Source: Sipunculus nudus (taxonomy: Eukaryota; Annelida; Sipuncula; Golfingiida; Sipunculidae). Taken from it: a DNA stretch of 64,000 bases. The stretch's first letter is position 1, and every line of letters starts with the position of its first letter. The notes below the pieces were generated by a model that was not told the origin of the DNA, did not search any database, and saw nothing but the letters and a program-made list of their open reading frames with translations. The position numbers and the translations under genes were made by a program. The stretch is from positions 2,370,019-2,434,018 of the forward strand of contig CM049306.1 of the NCBI GenBank assembly GCA_026874595.1, in the 5' to 3' direction. Below are positions 32,530 to 44,402 of the stretch, piece by piece.

Positions 32530-34375
32530 GTAGTCTGTTAGCCATATTTGATTTTGAGCAAGTCTGTAATTCAATAGGTCTGTCGCCCTCATAGGTTCCA
32601 ATCATCCCTTTGAATTTGGGAAAGCTGCAGTAGGTTGTTTTTCAACGATCAGGCTGTGGCGGCCTAATTGCAATTCCAACAGGTTTGTAATTCAAAAGGT
32701 CTGGAGCCCTTATATGTACCCACCATCCCTGTAAATTTGGGATAGCTGAAGTATATTTTTATTATCGCGCTCTAATGATAATCAGCGAATGGGCTGTGGC
32801 GGCCATATTGGAATTCCGACAGGTCTGTTATTCAATAGATCTGGAGCCCTTAAAGGTACCAATCATCCCTGTGAATTTGGGAAAGCTGCAGTAGGTTGTT
32901 GTTGAGTTATCGCGCATGAAAGAAAATCAGCGATCGGGCTGAGGCGGCCATATTGGTATTTCAACAGGTCTAAAAGATTCAATAGGTCTGGAGCCCTCAT
33001 AAGTACCAATCATCCCTTTGAATTTGGGAAAGCTGCAGAAGGTTGTTGAGTGATTGCGCGTGAAAGAAAATCAGCGATCGGGCTGTGGTGGCCATATTGG
33101 AATTCAGACACGTCTGTTATTCGATAGGTCTGGAGCCCTCATAGGTACAAATCATCCCTGTGAATTAGGGAAACTGCAGTAGTTTGTTTTTTGTAATTAT
33201 CCCTTGCAAAAGAAAATCAGCGATCGGGCTGTAGCGGACGTATTGTAATTCCAACAAGTCTGTAATTCGACAGGTCTGGATCCGCTTTAGGTACCAATCA
33301 TCCCTGGGAATTTGGGAAAGCTGCAGTATGTTGTTGTTGAGTTATTGCGTGCGAAATAAAATCAGCGATTGTGCTGTGGCGGCTATATTGGAATTCCGAC
33401 AATTCTTTTATTCGATAGGTCTGGAGCCCTCATAGGTACCAATTATCCCTGTGAATTTGGGAATGCTGCAGTATGTTGTTGTTGAGTCATTGCGCGCGAA
33501 AGAAAATCAGCTATTGGGCTTTGGCGGTCATATTGGAATTTGATATGTTTGAAATTCGACAGGTCTGGAGCCGCCATAGATACCAATCATCCCTGAGAAT
33601 TTGGGAAAGCTGCAGTAGGTTGTTGTTGAGTCATTGCGCGCGAAAGAAAATCATCTATTGGGCTATGGCGTTCATATTGGAATTCCGACATGTCTGTAAT
33701 TCGACAGGTCTGGAGCCGCTATAGGTACCAATCATCCCTGGGAATTTGGGAAAGCTGCAGTATGTTGTTGTTGAGTTATTGCGTGCGAAATAAAATCAGC
33801 GATTGTGCTGTGGCGGCTATATTGGAATTCCGACAATTCTTTTATTCGATAGGTCTGAAGCCCTCATAGGTACCAATCATCCCTGTGAATTAGGGAAAGC
33901 TGCAGTATGTTGTTGTTGAGTCATTGCGCGCGAAAGAAAATCAGCTATTGGGCTTTGGCGCTCATATTGGAATTTGACATGTTTGAAATTCGACAGGCCT
34001 GGAGCCGCCATAGATACCAATCATTCCTGAGATTTGGGAAAGCTGCAGTATGTTGTTGTTGAGTCATTGCGCGCGAAAGAAAATCATCTATTGGGCTATG
34101 GCGTTCATATTGGAATTCCGACATGTCTGTAAATCGACAGGTCTGGAGCCGTTATGGGTACCAATCTTCCGTGTGAATTTGGGAAAGCTGCAGTATGTTT
34201 TTGTTGAGTTATTGCGCGCAAAAGAAAATCAGCGATTGTGCTTTGCCGGCCATATTGGAATTCCGACAAGTCTGTTATTCGATAGGTCTGGAGCCCTCAT
34301 AGGTTCCAAATATCCCTGTGAATTTGGGAAAGCTGCAGTATGTTGTTATTGAGTTATCGCGCGCGAGAGAAAGTG
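32530..34375 (+). repeat. Satellite, about 145-bp monomer, about 13 units, with trimer higher-order repeat
   Basis: The anchor GTCTGGAGCC or a variant starts at 32699, 32839, 32986, 33128, 33274, 33419, 33563, 33708, 33853, 33997, 34141 and 34286. Other fixed blocks are ATTGGAATTCCGAC, ACCAATCATCCCT, TTTGGGAAAGCTGCAGTA and GCGCGCGAAAGAAAATCA. Monomers three apart are nearly identical between 33274 and 34141 (434-bp period), while neighbours differ more. No coding role is seen. Confidence 0.92.
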
Positions 34376-34402
34376 TCACTGACGGAATGACGGAAGTGTA
34401 AT

Positions 34403-34711
34403 TGTTACGACCCGTCAGCTATCAGTATTTGGACTCACCCATTAATGCCACCCCTATTGTAAATTAGGCTGGCCTACAGCCAGGACTGTTACGGCCTCGG
34501 CAGTATAATATAAAGGACAGATATTTCGGCTACTTGGTAATTTAAACCTTAAATTCTGTGTTGTTTGTTGTTTTCTATTATCTGTGGGAAAAATCCTACA
34601 GAAGTACGGACTGACACAGTGATCACTATAGGGCACCGCTTTTCAAGCGGGGCCCTAATAAAGAGATCTAGTTGAAAGGGTACCAAGAACCGTTAAGACG
34701 TAATCGTTACA
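34403..34711 (+). mobile_element. LTR fragment or solo LTR, 309 bp
   Basis: It starts TGTTACGA and ends TCGTTACA, the inverted ends expected of an LTR. It contains a TATA-like TATAATATAAAGG near 34503 and AATAAAG near 34665. The next bases, ACAGAGGTGGAGGCAGCG, may be a leader with a primer site. No matching LTR or 5-bp duplication is seen in the window. Confidence 0.55.
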
Positions 34712-34789
34712 ACAGAGGTGGAGGCAGCGATGTACGTAGCTAACGGTGTTCTGGTCACTCGTAGAAGTGAACTAGGATTGAATGGGTTA

Positions 34790-35170
34790 TAATGTATTTG
34801 GCAAGAAACATTATTTTCGCATAAAGTTTTGATAGGGACATTTTACAGACCAACAAACGCTAATGCTGAGTACTGGTCTCGTTTAGAAGAATCATTTAAG
34901 TTAGCTGAACAAACAGGCATCTGTAGATTAATTATTATGGGGGATTTAAACGATGATCTATTGAATCCAAGAAATTTAGCTGTTAAGCGCATATGTAATA
35001 AATTCAGCCTGGTTATTTAATAAATGAACTAACTCATGTCACCGAGCAGTCTTCTACATGCAAAGATATAATTGCTACGACCGGTTTAGATTTTGTATCT
35101 GAGTCTAGTGTACTAACACCTTTTGCAGTAACCATCATCCGGTGTTTGTTAAGCTAAAGATGAAATCTTG
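34790..35170 (+). pseudogene. LINE endonuclease C-terminal part
   Basis: The first frame (34829-35020) has Gly-Thr-Phe-Tyr-Arg-Pro and Ile-Ile-Met-Gly-Asp-Leu-Asn. After a stop, another frame gives Glu-Leu-Thr-His-Val-Thr and Lys-Asp-Ile-Ile-Ala. The closing Ser-Asp-His region is damaged. Confidence 0.75.
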
Positions 35171-35591
35171 TAAATTAACGTAGTGCAATAGATTAATATG
35201 GTGTTACGACCAAACAGATCGTATTTCTCCCGGTACAGAACTTTCAAAATTTGAGGAAATAAATGAAGATTTAATTAAATAAAATATAAATCTTGCTGTA
35301 AAATTGTGGACTGAGACTTTTAAAAAAGCAATAAAGATGGCGGTACCCAGTAAATGAATACAGGTACGGCCTCTGGATCCACCCTGGTTCAATGCCAATT
35401 TAAGAAGGTTGATTAGGAAATGAAATCTAATACATAATCGTACAAAAAAAAAAAGAAAAATTACCCTGAGAACTGGACAAAGTTTAGACAGTTCAGAAAT
35501 CTTGTAATTGATGAAATAAGGGCAGCAAAGTCCAAATTTCCATGATCAAATAAATAAAATTAACGGCCTACAAAAGAAACTGTGGTAGAAA

Positions 35592-36610
35592 TTGGTAATT
35601 GACTACTTTAAAGGAATGGACACTTCTCAGATAAATCCGGCTATCAAATCTGCCGGGCGGCTAGTTTTGAACGACACAGATATGGCAACAGTCTTTAATA
35701 ATTATTATGTAAGAGAATCCATTTTAAACGCTACGAACGCTGCGCTTCCGAACGCATCACAAGCAAACCGGCCTACATTAAATAAAATAGTTTTAAAAGA
35801 AACCGACGTAAAAGATTCAATGATTCCTTATAAGGCCAGTGGACCAGATGAAATCAGTCACAAAATGTTGAAACTAAGTGAATCCTTTATAACAAGGTCT
35901 CTCTGTCAAATATTTAACTCCTCTCTCGAAACTGAAAGTTTTCCAGAGAACAGGAAAGAAGCGAATATTATACCAGTTTATAAAAAAGATTGCACCAAAC
36001 TGTGTCAAATTACCGTCCTATACGTTGCTCAGTTGAACGATGTGTGTTTAAATACGTCTTTTACTTCTTGGTTACAAACGAACTCATTGAAAAAGTACAG
36101 TCAGCCTATAAACCAACTGATTCCTCTGTTAACCAGTTATGTGAATTGTACAATATAGTTACAGATTCTTTAGATAAAGGGAAACTCTTAAATTTTGTTG
36201 CTCTAGACGCATCCAAGGCTTTTGACAGGGTGTGGCATGAGGGGTTGTTATATAAATAAGAATGTATAGGTATAAATAGGAAACTGCTTCGATCATTCAG
36301 GAGCTACTTAACCAACAGAAGACAACGAGTAGTGCTGAATGGCAGTTCGTCAAGTTTCAAATATATTTCAGCAGGTGTTCACCAAGGATCTATCTTGGGA
36401 CCGCTTCTTTTTTCAGTATTTAAATATGATTTGGCCACACAGTTGAAACAAAAATCAGGTTATTTGCTGATGATGTATCGCTCTTCATTGTAGGAAATGA
36501 TAAAAAACATATGTCTCGATGTCTAAATGTCGATTCTGAAAGAATACAAAGTTGGGCGAATATGTGGTATGTAACTTTTAATGCACAAAAAACAGACAAA
36601 TTAACATTCG
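35592..36610 (+). pseudogene. LINE reverse transcriptase, frame-broken
   Basis: The frame 35592-36158 has Lys-Ala-Ser-Gly-Pro-Asp-Glu-Ile and Ala-Asn-Ile-Ile-Pro-Val-Tyr-Lys-Lys. A shift near 35990 gives Ser-Asn-Tyr-Arg-Pro-Ile. The frame to 36259 has Leu-Asp-Ala-Ser-Lys-Ala-Phe-Asp-Arg-Val-Trp-His (motif A). After a stop come Ala-Gly-Val-His-Gln-Gly-Ser-Ile-Leu-Gly-Pro (motif B) and, shifted again, Leu-Phe-Ala-Asp-Asp-Val (motif C, near 36462). All catalytic Asp codons remain, but at least three lesions block translation. Confidence 0.88.
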
Positions 36611-36620
36611 TCTTAAAAAA

Positions 36621-37490
36621 GTGACCCATGAAACTATATATATTGGTGACCAGGAAGTGCAAGAAGTTGAGATACACAAACATCTAGGTTTGATTTTAAA
36701 TGGTAAATGTAGTTGGAGAGATCATATAGATTATATATGTAATAAGGCAAATAAAAGTTTAGACGTTTTGAGAAGCTATATGTATAAATTTGACAAGAGA
36801 GCCTTAGGGAAACTGTATTCAACTTTTATCAGACCAGTTCTTGAATATGCAGATGTTTTTTGGGATGATTGCACTAAGGCAGAGGCAGTTAAATTAGAAT
36901 CAGTGCAGTTAAGTGCAGCGCGCATTGTAACAGGAGCACGCAGAGGTACAAGCCACGGCTTATTGTACAAAGAAACTGGGTGGCAACCACTATCTACTCG
37001 GAGAAAAGCACATAAACTTATGCTATTCTATAAAATGTTTAATGGTATAGCTCCAGCGTATCTTTGTGACTTAGTACCAAGACAGGTTAGACACACTGGC
37101 AGTTTCAATTAAAGGAATGCTGAAAATCTCGTTTCACCTATGTGCCGTACAGAAGTAAGGCAACGGTCTTTCCTGTGCTCCACTTGTGAAAAATGGAACA
37201 CCCTCAGTGAAATCGTCAGAAATTCAGAAAATTTGTCCATTTTTAAAAAGCACCTGTGTAAAAATAAGGAAGTACCAACACCATATTATTATACTTTTAC
37301 AGGAAACTGCAGCGTAAAGATTGTACACGCTCGGATGCGTATAAGATGTAGTGCTCTGAAATGGCATTTATTTCTTAATAATTGTGTAGCAGATGCTATT
37401 TGTGCGTGTGGTTCTTCTGAGGAGACGCTGGATACTATATTTTCTCATGCCCTATGTATACCAACAAACGAACGGATGCATGTCGTGTGA
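36621..37490 (+). pseudogene. LINE ORF2 C-terminal region
   Basis: The frame 36621-37112 encodes the thumb-like segment with Lys-His-Leu-Gly-Leu-Ile-Leu, Ile-Arg-Pro-Val-Leu-Glu-Tyr-Ala and Leu-Glu-Ser-Val-Gln. After one stop, 37140-37490 continues with Arg-Met-Arg-Ile-Arg-Cys-Ser-Ala-Leu and Cys-Ala-Cys-Gly-x4-Glu-Thr, a zinc-knuckle-like end found in CR1/L2/Jockey-type LINEs. Confidence 0.8.
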
Positions 37491-37900
37491 GATGAATAAA
37501 ATTTAGTTTATTGAAGAGAGTGGTCGATTCTAAGAGAACTATTATATAAATATTAGTGTATGGAGCCTGATCATAATTTGATTGTAAGGCCAATCGTAAA
37601 CATAGCCCATAAGCTTATTGCGGTACATTTTGTTCTTTTGTATTCCACACTAATTGTAATTCTTTATTATATTATTATAGCACCTACTTTTAATTTTTTA
37701 TTTAATTATTAATGGATACTGAGAACATAAGAACCTTAAAAAAACTTTGATATGAGGGATTTCTTTGTCACTGTATTGTAATTGATTGCATTGTACCATT
37801 ATCTTTTGAAACATATGTTGATATATATCTAGTATCTTAGGAGAGGAAGTAATATAGAGCTATGCCCTGTTTCACGATCCTTATTGATGATTCAATAAAC

Positions 37901-38660
37901 TACTGATTACATCAAGTATATGAGGAAGAAAATGTGTAAAAATTCAAAATACAGGTGGTGCCACCAATCTTGAGGAACTGATGAAATTATTCATGATCAA
38001 TATGATGACAGCAATGCATTCAGTTATTCATATACAGGCCTGTAGGCTAGGGGGGTTCGGTGGGTTCGGACGAACCCCCCCCCCCCCCCCCCGCCCGCTG
38101 AGTTTCACCTGATGAATACAGATATCAGCGGATACAATCTGGGAAAATTATACAGAACTTTATGTTTAACTCTTCTGTCCGGTTCCATGCATGTCCTCAC
38201 AGGGAGAGACTATATTTCTGTATAAATATTGTTTATAGCGGCCTCTTTTCTTTAGCTCTGTCAGGGATGAAGATTGCAAGTACAGTTCAAAATGTTAAAT
38301 TTCACCTCTGAAACAAGCTTTAAATAACCCGTTCAATGCTTCCTTCTGATAATAGTCCAGAACTGGGTGGAAGTTTGCTGCCGTGTGAGAGGGGATAAAG
38401 AGAAAATTGTTGATTGCCCCCTCTCATGCAAAGAGGGCAGTAGCACCTTCTTGTTTCCGGGCCAACGGATGTAACTAAGGCCACTCTGTCAATAGAGCAC
38501 AGGGGGCATACTTGCCAAGGGACCAAACCAAGCTTTATTCCTTAAGTAAAATAAATAAAGGAAGAAACCAAACAAAAAGTTAAAATATATCATATAGAGA
38601 TTAATAAATGAGTTATGGAACTTTTCGAATCACTTGGTGTTGTAAAATAAAAAGAGGGCC
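37901..38660. other. Non-coding with a fragment of the GGCGCC repeat family
   Basis: The part 37920-38040 resembles the tandem unit at 15340-15460, with GGTGGTGCCACC, TTGAGGAACTGATG and ATTCAGTTATTCA. A C run lies at 38076-38092. The rest shows nothing I recognise. Confidence 0.5.
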
Positions 38661-39280
38661 TTGCGTATTGCTTCGTTAGTTCAGAAGACTATATGGCGAT
38701 GGTCCACTGTCTAAAGATGTCCTATCAGCAGTTTTTCTGCCCGTTAGATTAGCATGATTTTACATCGTTACATACAGATTTGAAATTTTACATAAAGTAT
38801 GATGTACAGAAATTCTATCAAACCGGAAACTAGGTCACTGTGCTTTGTTCCTTTGAAAAATTAAACTAAACAAGTTTGCATTCAAAACCTATTAAAACAA
38901 TTCAAGACTGCCTTATATAAAAATGTTTAACTTGTTTTTATCTGATTAAGGCACAGAGCTTTTCATTATATGTCCGATGTATATGAAGAAAATTAAGTCA
39001 GTATTGAGTAATTAGAAAAAATTATGGACTGGATCATGTGTTTAGTCGAGAATCGTTTTACTCAATGGATATGTTAACCGCTTAAGCTTGAGTTCAGTTC
39101 ATCCAGAGAATAACTAGATTTATTTTAGATTTTAGTATACATCGGAGATCAGGTCAGAAATTCAATGTAATTGTAAAGTAACCAACAAATGTAAAATCAC
39201 TACCATGAATTTCACCATATTCTTTGGCTCTCGCATATTGTTTTCTTGTAAGCACTGTTGTCAAGTTGTCGATTTGCTAT
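38661..39280 (+). repeat. Diverged copy of the 20.5-21.2 kb repeat
   Basis: It starts CGTTAGTTCAGAAGACTATA, a decayed head, and then follows the body: a GTCACT block, AAACCTATT, AGACTGCCTTATAT, a CAGAAATT-like block and a final GTAAGCACTGTTGTC. It is much more diverged than the 54.9 kb copy. Confidence 0.5.
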
Positions 39281-40014
39281 AGATATATGCCGTAGTGGAG
39301 CACACCTGCTGTGTGCCCCTTGCCTGTAGGGACCGAGGAATGACATAATGATCATTTAATATGTTTAATATTAATATGGAGTTCATTCATCGAGGCTCTT
39401 TAAGTTACTGTGATTGGTTATTTTTGTCAGCTTTTAGGGTATACACCCCCTAGATAGTTCAGTCTACACATTTCATTTATCTTACAGTACAATGTATATA
39501 CATAATTAGTTTTTATTCGGAACTCGCAGAAGTGCCCCGGGATCTTAATTGATCCCTTAAAGTTCCAGCTCGGTCCAGTTCTGTCCTATATACTGCTTCA
39601 TTTGTCAAATAATTTCAATATAATTCTGACTCATTCAGCTTCTAACTGCCTCGCCTGTTGGTCCAGCTCCTGTTTGACACCAAACATCACCCGGTTCATT
39701 TCTTTCCAAGAATGTTGATTTTCAAGTTTTCTGCAACGAATGTATATCAATTTCAAGCAACCTTATTTAACTGTCAGTTAACGTGATAATCACTCGGACA
39801 GCTATCGGAGAATATCAGATGACCGTGGTGTGAGTTGACAATGAATATGGTTGTTTCCTTTTTCAAATCTGAAATGAAATGGATGTCAGTGCACTTTTTT
39901 GCAACTGAATGCCCGTGTTTAGTGTATATGTTTATATAGCCGAATCCACCTTATGATCATACTTGTGCTGTAGTTGACGCTTGCAAAACGCTTTGAATGG
40001 GACGTTCTCAGTAC
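39281..40014. other. Spacer, no gene seen
   Basis: Nothing is supported here. Confidence 0.4.
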
Positions 40015-40780
40015 TGTTACAGATGTCTGTGTGCAGGGATGTTCCATGTGTTGTTGACATTTGGTATGTGTAGCACGCATAGCTCGTTGCTATGACAGCA
40101 TCGCCTGGCCGGCCCACGCGTGAACCTTGATGTGTAGAGACACGGGTTTCGTTTTTCTAGATGTTTCGTGTAACGTGTGTATTATGTATTGTTCTTGAGA
40201 TTGTTCGGGAAATGGAAAGTTCTCGGCTTGAGATGAGAAGCTATAAATAGGGGCTGTGTTTTAGAGCCGAGGGAGAGAGGTTAGAGAATATTCCAGCGGA
40301 CACAGAAGAGTGGACCTTTTCCTATAATTGCGGCAGTTAGTTTTTCTTCTAAATTTGTGATGAATTTTATATAGTCTTCAGTTTGCATTTCGGATCACTG
40401 CCAGGATTTCACTTTGGATTACAGTAGAATGATTTTGTGATTACATTGGACTGTTTTTCTCTGAGAAGATGTGTGAACTGTTTTTCTAAATTATATGCTT
40501 TAAAGGACCTTTTGTCGCCTCGACAGTGGTGGTATCTAGGTACTGTGCAATTTGTTTATTTTACTGTGTGATTGTATTGATTTGCTCTTATACTGCTGTT
40601 ATACTGTGTAATTGTATTGATTTAGTGTATTGTAATGTTAGGCTTGTTTTAAGAATAAATTATAGCTATTTGTTGACAAAAAAACACTGACTTCTTAATT
40701 CATTCCCCTAGACATTTCACGCTGCCTCGTGTTACTGAATCTGATTTTTTTTTTATCTCCATGACAAAGTTTGTTCTCTG
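40015..40780 (+). mobile_element. 5' LTR of Gmr1-like copy 1, 3' end deleted
   Basis: It begins TGTTACAGATGTC and matches the reverse complement of the LTR at 62554-63381 along its length. Shared landmarks are GTGTGTATTATGTATTGTT, the TATA box CTATAAATAGGGGCTG near 40240 and CCCCTAGACATTTCACGCTG near 40710. The match stops near 40780, where the LTR end, primer site and start of gag have been deleted. Confidence 0.82.
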
Positions 40781-42476
40781 CAGTTGGAATTAAAAAAGTT
40801 AGATATGCAACATGACCTAGCATTAAAAGAGAAGGAAAAAGAAATTGAGTTAAAATGACTGGAGTTAGAAAGACTTAAACTAGAACATGGTCTATGTGCT
40901 TCCCCAAATAACAGTTTTGATGTTACTAAACACATTAGCCTGGTCCGACGTTTTCAAGAAAAAGAGGTTGATAAATTTTTCTTACACTTTTAGAAGGAAG
41001 CTGAGGGTTTAAAATGGCCAAAGGAAAATTGGACTATGCTATTACAAAGTGTATTGACTGGCAAGGCCAGAGAAAATTATACAGAGCTTTCAGTAGAAGC
41101 CGCTGCTGACTTTGATCTTGTTAAGCGGTTAATCCTAAAAGGTTATGAGTTAGTTCCGGAGGCTTACCGCCAGATATTCAGAAATTGGGAAAAGAGCAAA
41201 GAACAGACCTACGTCGAATTTGCTATGACAAAAGAGCAGTTATTTGATCGCTGATGTAGTTCTAAAAATGTAATGAAAGATTATGACAATTTGCGTCAGT
41301 TGATTTTGTTTGAAGAATTTAAGCGCTGCATTAACGCAGATGTTAAAACTTTCTTGATGAGAAAAGTCCTGAAACACTTGACATTGCTGCTCAGTTAGCT
41401 GATGATTGTTGTAGTTTTGTTTCAAAATCTATGCATAGAATAGTACAAGAGCCAGGCTCTTTTCATGTAAATAAGGGGTACAACTCCTTTATTGACTCTA
41501 ATAGAGGGTTTGATGCTAAGGAGGCCAACATGTCGTCTGACTCCAAAGAAGAATCCGTAGCTTGCGGGGTAAAAACCTCAGTTTATTCCTGCGAGAAATT
41601 TAATAAGGCTAGGTCCTTTTAAGACTCATGCGAGGAGTATCCCCTAAATAAGGCTAAGTCCTTTTATGACTCTTGCGAGAGTATATTGTAAAAAGGATGT
41701 AGATTTCTTTAATGACTCTGAAAAAGAGTTTATGACTGCCACTGTCAATGTCAGTTCTTTGTTTGATGAAACTGAGGTAGAATGTTCCTCTCCTGACTCT
41801 AAAAATGGAGTTATTTTGGCCATTCAAACATGATGGTTTTGTATCACTTTCAAGTGATTTTTCAGACTCTACCCCTATTAAAATTTTGAGGGACACTGGT
41901 TCAGACCAGACTCTCATGTTAGCAAACACTTTGTCATTTTCTAATACGTATTTTACTGGTGCACATGCACTTGTAAATGGTGTGTTTTCAGACAAGCACA
42001 CTTCAGTTCCGCTTCACAGTATACATTTAAAGTCAGATTTGATTTCTGTGAATATTACTGTGGGCATAAGAACTACTTTACCCTTTAAAGGTATTCAGTT
42101 GCTACGCTACTAGGCAATGATGTTGCAGGTGACAAAGTACAGCCTGTACCAATAGTGACAGAAAAACCGTCACTTGATCAGGACACTGATCCTGAAAGTC
42201 AATAAATTCTTTGTTTGTATCCCTCATGTGCTGTGACAAGATCTATGGCCAAGAAAAACACATGAGGATAATGGTAAAGATAATAACACTCATGGAGTCA
42301 CTAGTGACTCGTCTAACGACTCGCCCGTACAGGGTGTAGCATTGTCAAGGTCAGACCTTATCGCGGAACAGCATAAGGACCCTGATATTTCATGTTTGTT
42401 TCCCAGGGAAGTTTCTAAAGATGAACTGTCACAGAACCCAGTTTGTTTCTATGTTAAAAATGGAGTGCTCAAATGG
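40780..42476 (+). pseudogene. Gmr1-like copy 1: gag and protease region, degraded
   Basis: It starts inside gag with a charged helix, then Phe-Asp-Val-Thr-Lys-His-Ile, Trp-Pro-Lys-Glu-Asn-Trp-Thr-Met-Leu-Leu, and the intact frame 41036-41254 with Lys-Gly-Tyr-Glu-Leu-Val-Pro-Glu-Ala-Tyr-Arg. The gag zinc knuckle is missing near 41408 compared with copy 2. A protease follows at about 41797-42114 with Ile-Leu-Arg-Asp-Thr-Gly-Ser-Asp-Gln, so the Asp-Thr-Gly active site is kept. Then comes the linker Ala-Gly-Asp-Lys-Val-Gln-Pro-Val-Pro. Homology to copy 2 ends at 42471-42476, where a different element begins. Confidence 0.82.
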
Positions 42477-42780
42477 TAGACTCAGGAGCCTCAGTTAGTA
42501 TAATAACAGAAGAAGTCTGGAAAAACTTGGAGAGTTCAAGACAAGATTGACAGACCAGACAATATTACCCTGGAATGGTTTGACGGTTCAGTGTATGTTC
42601 CAGCTGGTGTAATATTGCTTGAGATTGAATGTTGTGGGATTATTTCTTGTGTTGAATGGATTGTAGTTGAAAATATGTCAACTCCAGTGCTGTTGGGCCA
42701 GAGGTTTATTTATAAAGTGGGGCTTACAGTAGATTTTGCGGCTGGTGAATATTGGTTATCATCTGTTACACCAAAGGTAA
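42475..42780 (+). pseudogene. Gypsy aspartic protease domain
   Basis: The motif Met-Val-Asp-Ser-Gly-Ala-Ser-Val-Ser-Ile-Ile is the active-site loop of a retroviral-type protease. After a stop near 42550, the intact frame from 42591 carries Pro-Val-Leu-Leu-Gly-Gln-Arg-Phe, the C-terminal protease loop. Confidence 0.85.
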
Positions 42781-43835
42781 AATCTGAAACAGAACCTAAA
42801 ATAAAGGAAGCTGTATCATTTGCCCAACCCTTGTCTTTAGAAGACGATGACCAGAATCAAATAATTGATGCTTTAAAAGTTGAATTTTCTGATGTAATTA
42901 CAGATAGTATTGGTAAAACGCATGTGTTGGAACATGAAATTGTCCTTGAGGAGGATGTGAAACCACATAAATTAAAGCCATATAATCTATCACCAGTTAA
43001 GAAAGAAGCAGCTGAGAACCAGATTAAAGAATTGTTACAGAATGGAATAATTGAGGAGTCAAAATCTCCTTGGCGTAGTCCAGTGGTAATGGTCCCCAAA
43101 AAGAACAACAAATTTGGCTTATGTGTTGATTACCGTAAGCTTAATGCTGTAACTAAAACAGATTCTTACCCTCTACAAAAACTGGAAAAATTGTTATCTT
43201 CAGTATCTGGGGCTAGAATTTTCTCAGTATTGGACCTCAAATCGGGATTTTGGCAGGTTAGCCTTAGGAAGAAAGACAGAGAGTTAACAGCTTTTCACTG
43301 GGGGAAAATTTGTATCAATTAAAGGTGTTACCTTTCGGTGTCAAAAATGGTTCATCAACTTTTCAGCGTTTGATGGAAAAAGTATTGAAAAAACGTGGGT
43401 GTTTGGGTAAATATTGTGCAGTACATATTGATGATGTGATTGTGTACTCTTCCACGAGGGAGGAACATGTTCATCTCAAAGAAGTACTATTAAGCCTGAG
43501 AGAAGCTGGTTTGACTGCCAGTAATGAGAAAAGTAAATTCTTTCTTAAGGAGACCACATATGTTGGTCATGGGGTTTCAGAGGTTCCTGGATAGAGTGGA
43601 GGCAACAGTAAATTATGCAACCCCCAGAAACAGGCGGGAGCTGGGTAGATTTTTGGGCATGCTTGGGTGGTTTTCTAAATTTATACTTGACTGTGCGTCA
43701 GTTTCAGAACCTTTGTATCAGTTAAGACGCCAATGGGTCAAATGGCTCTGGTCAACTGAATGTGATGTAGCTTTTGAGGAATTAAAGAATAAGCTTTGTG
43801 AAGCTCCATGTTTGGTCCACATAGAAATGTAAGGA
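42591..43835 (+). pseudogene. Gypsy reverse transcriptase and RNase H connection
   Basis: The frame 42591-43322 has Lys-Pro-Tyr-Asn-Leu-Ser-Pro, Gly-Ile-Ile-Glu-Glu-Ser-Lys-Ser-Pro-Trp, Cys-Val-Asp-Tyr-Arg-Lys-Leu-Asn and Phe-Ser-Val-Leu-Asp-Leu-Lys-Ser-Gly (motif A). A shift leads to Leu-Pro-Phe-Gly-Val-Lys-Asn and His-Ile-Asp-Asp-Val-Ile-Val-Tyr (motif C, near 43428). Another shift near 43580 leads to Leu-Gly-Arg-Phe-Leu-Gly-Met-Leu-Gly. The domain is complete apart from the frame breaks. Confidence 0.92.
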
Positions 43836-43838
43836 GAT

Positions 43839-44215
43839 TTGGAATTGCATACAGATGCTAGTAATGTGGGTTTGGGTGCATCTTTAAATCAGGTACAGAA
43901 TGGCGTGTTGCGTCCAGTAGGCTTTAGTAGCAGAACTTTAACTACAGCAGAAAGATATTATAGTGCAACTGAGCCTGAAATTAATTCTTGCGGTTGTATG
44001 GGCCTTAGAGAAATGGCGTCCATATATTGAGGGCAGAAATGTAGTGGTTGTTACAGATCACATGGCACTAACTTGGATCTTCACTAACAAAACAAATTTG
44101 TCCCCAAGCGGTATCGTTGGGTAGTAAGAGTACAAGATTTTGATATTAAAATTAAATACAGGAAAGGTAAATTACATGTAATACCAGATGCATTGAGTAG
44201 AGATACTAGATTTGA
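43839..44215 (+). pseudogene. Gypsy RNase H domain
   Basis: It has Leu-His-Thr-Asp-Ala-Ser-Asn (first Asp), Ser-Ala-Thr-Glu-Pro-Glu (Glu), Val-Thr-Asp-His-Met-Ala-Leu (Asp), and the closing Pro-Asp-Ala-Leu-Ser-Arg. Frameshifts occur near 43985 and 44100. Confidence 0.88.
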
Positions 44216-44254
44216 AAGCATAATGTGTGTGGGGTTAATAGAAGTTGAAAAGGA

Positions 44255-44402
44255 TTGTGATCATTACAACTGTACAAAGCCTACTGATAATGTGATAGAC
44301 TCGGTCCAATGTGAAAAATGTTCTGGGTGGTTTCATGATAGATGTGTTGGTGTTTTGATCCTGAGGAGGCTGGTGATATGGATTTTGTCTGTGAAAATTG
44401 TA
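44255..44402 (+). pseudogene. PHD finger inside gypsy pol
   Basis: The spacing is Cys-x4-Cys, 14 residues, Cys-x2-Cys, x4-His, x2-Cys, about 15 residues, Cys-x2-Cys, with the conserved Trp-Phe-His and Cys-Val-Gly around the central His. This is the Cys4-His-Cys3 pattern of a PHD finger, a fold that usually reads histone H3 tails. It lies between RNase H (ends 44205) and integrase (starts about 44600). One frameshift near 44350 divides it: the last Cys pair is in the frame 44342-44644. The idea that it steers integration to certain chromatin is my inference. Confidence 0.82.

Larger units (their letters stand above)
34712..37900 (+). mobile_element. CR1/Jockey-like LINE, ORF2 and 3' region, degraded
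   Basis: Endonuclease end, reverse transcriptase and C-terminal zinc-like region occur in order, with several frameshifts. An AT-rich non-coding 3' part then runs to about 37900. It may be the same element type as the N-terminal fragment at 31984, with the satellite and LTR fragment between. I could not prove that they were once joined. Confidence 0.7.

Noticed and set aside
32530-34375. CRISPR array suggested by regular repeats
   Set aside because: The repeats are contiguous 145-bp monomers without spacers, in a eukaryotic context.
34403-34711. Full-length LTR element starting at 34403
   Set aside because: LINE coding sequence follows within 80 bp and no second LTR or retroviral domain is present, so only an LTR fragment is called.
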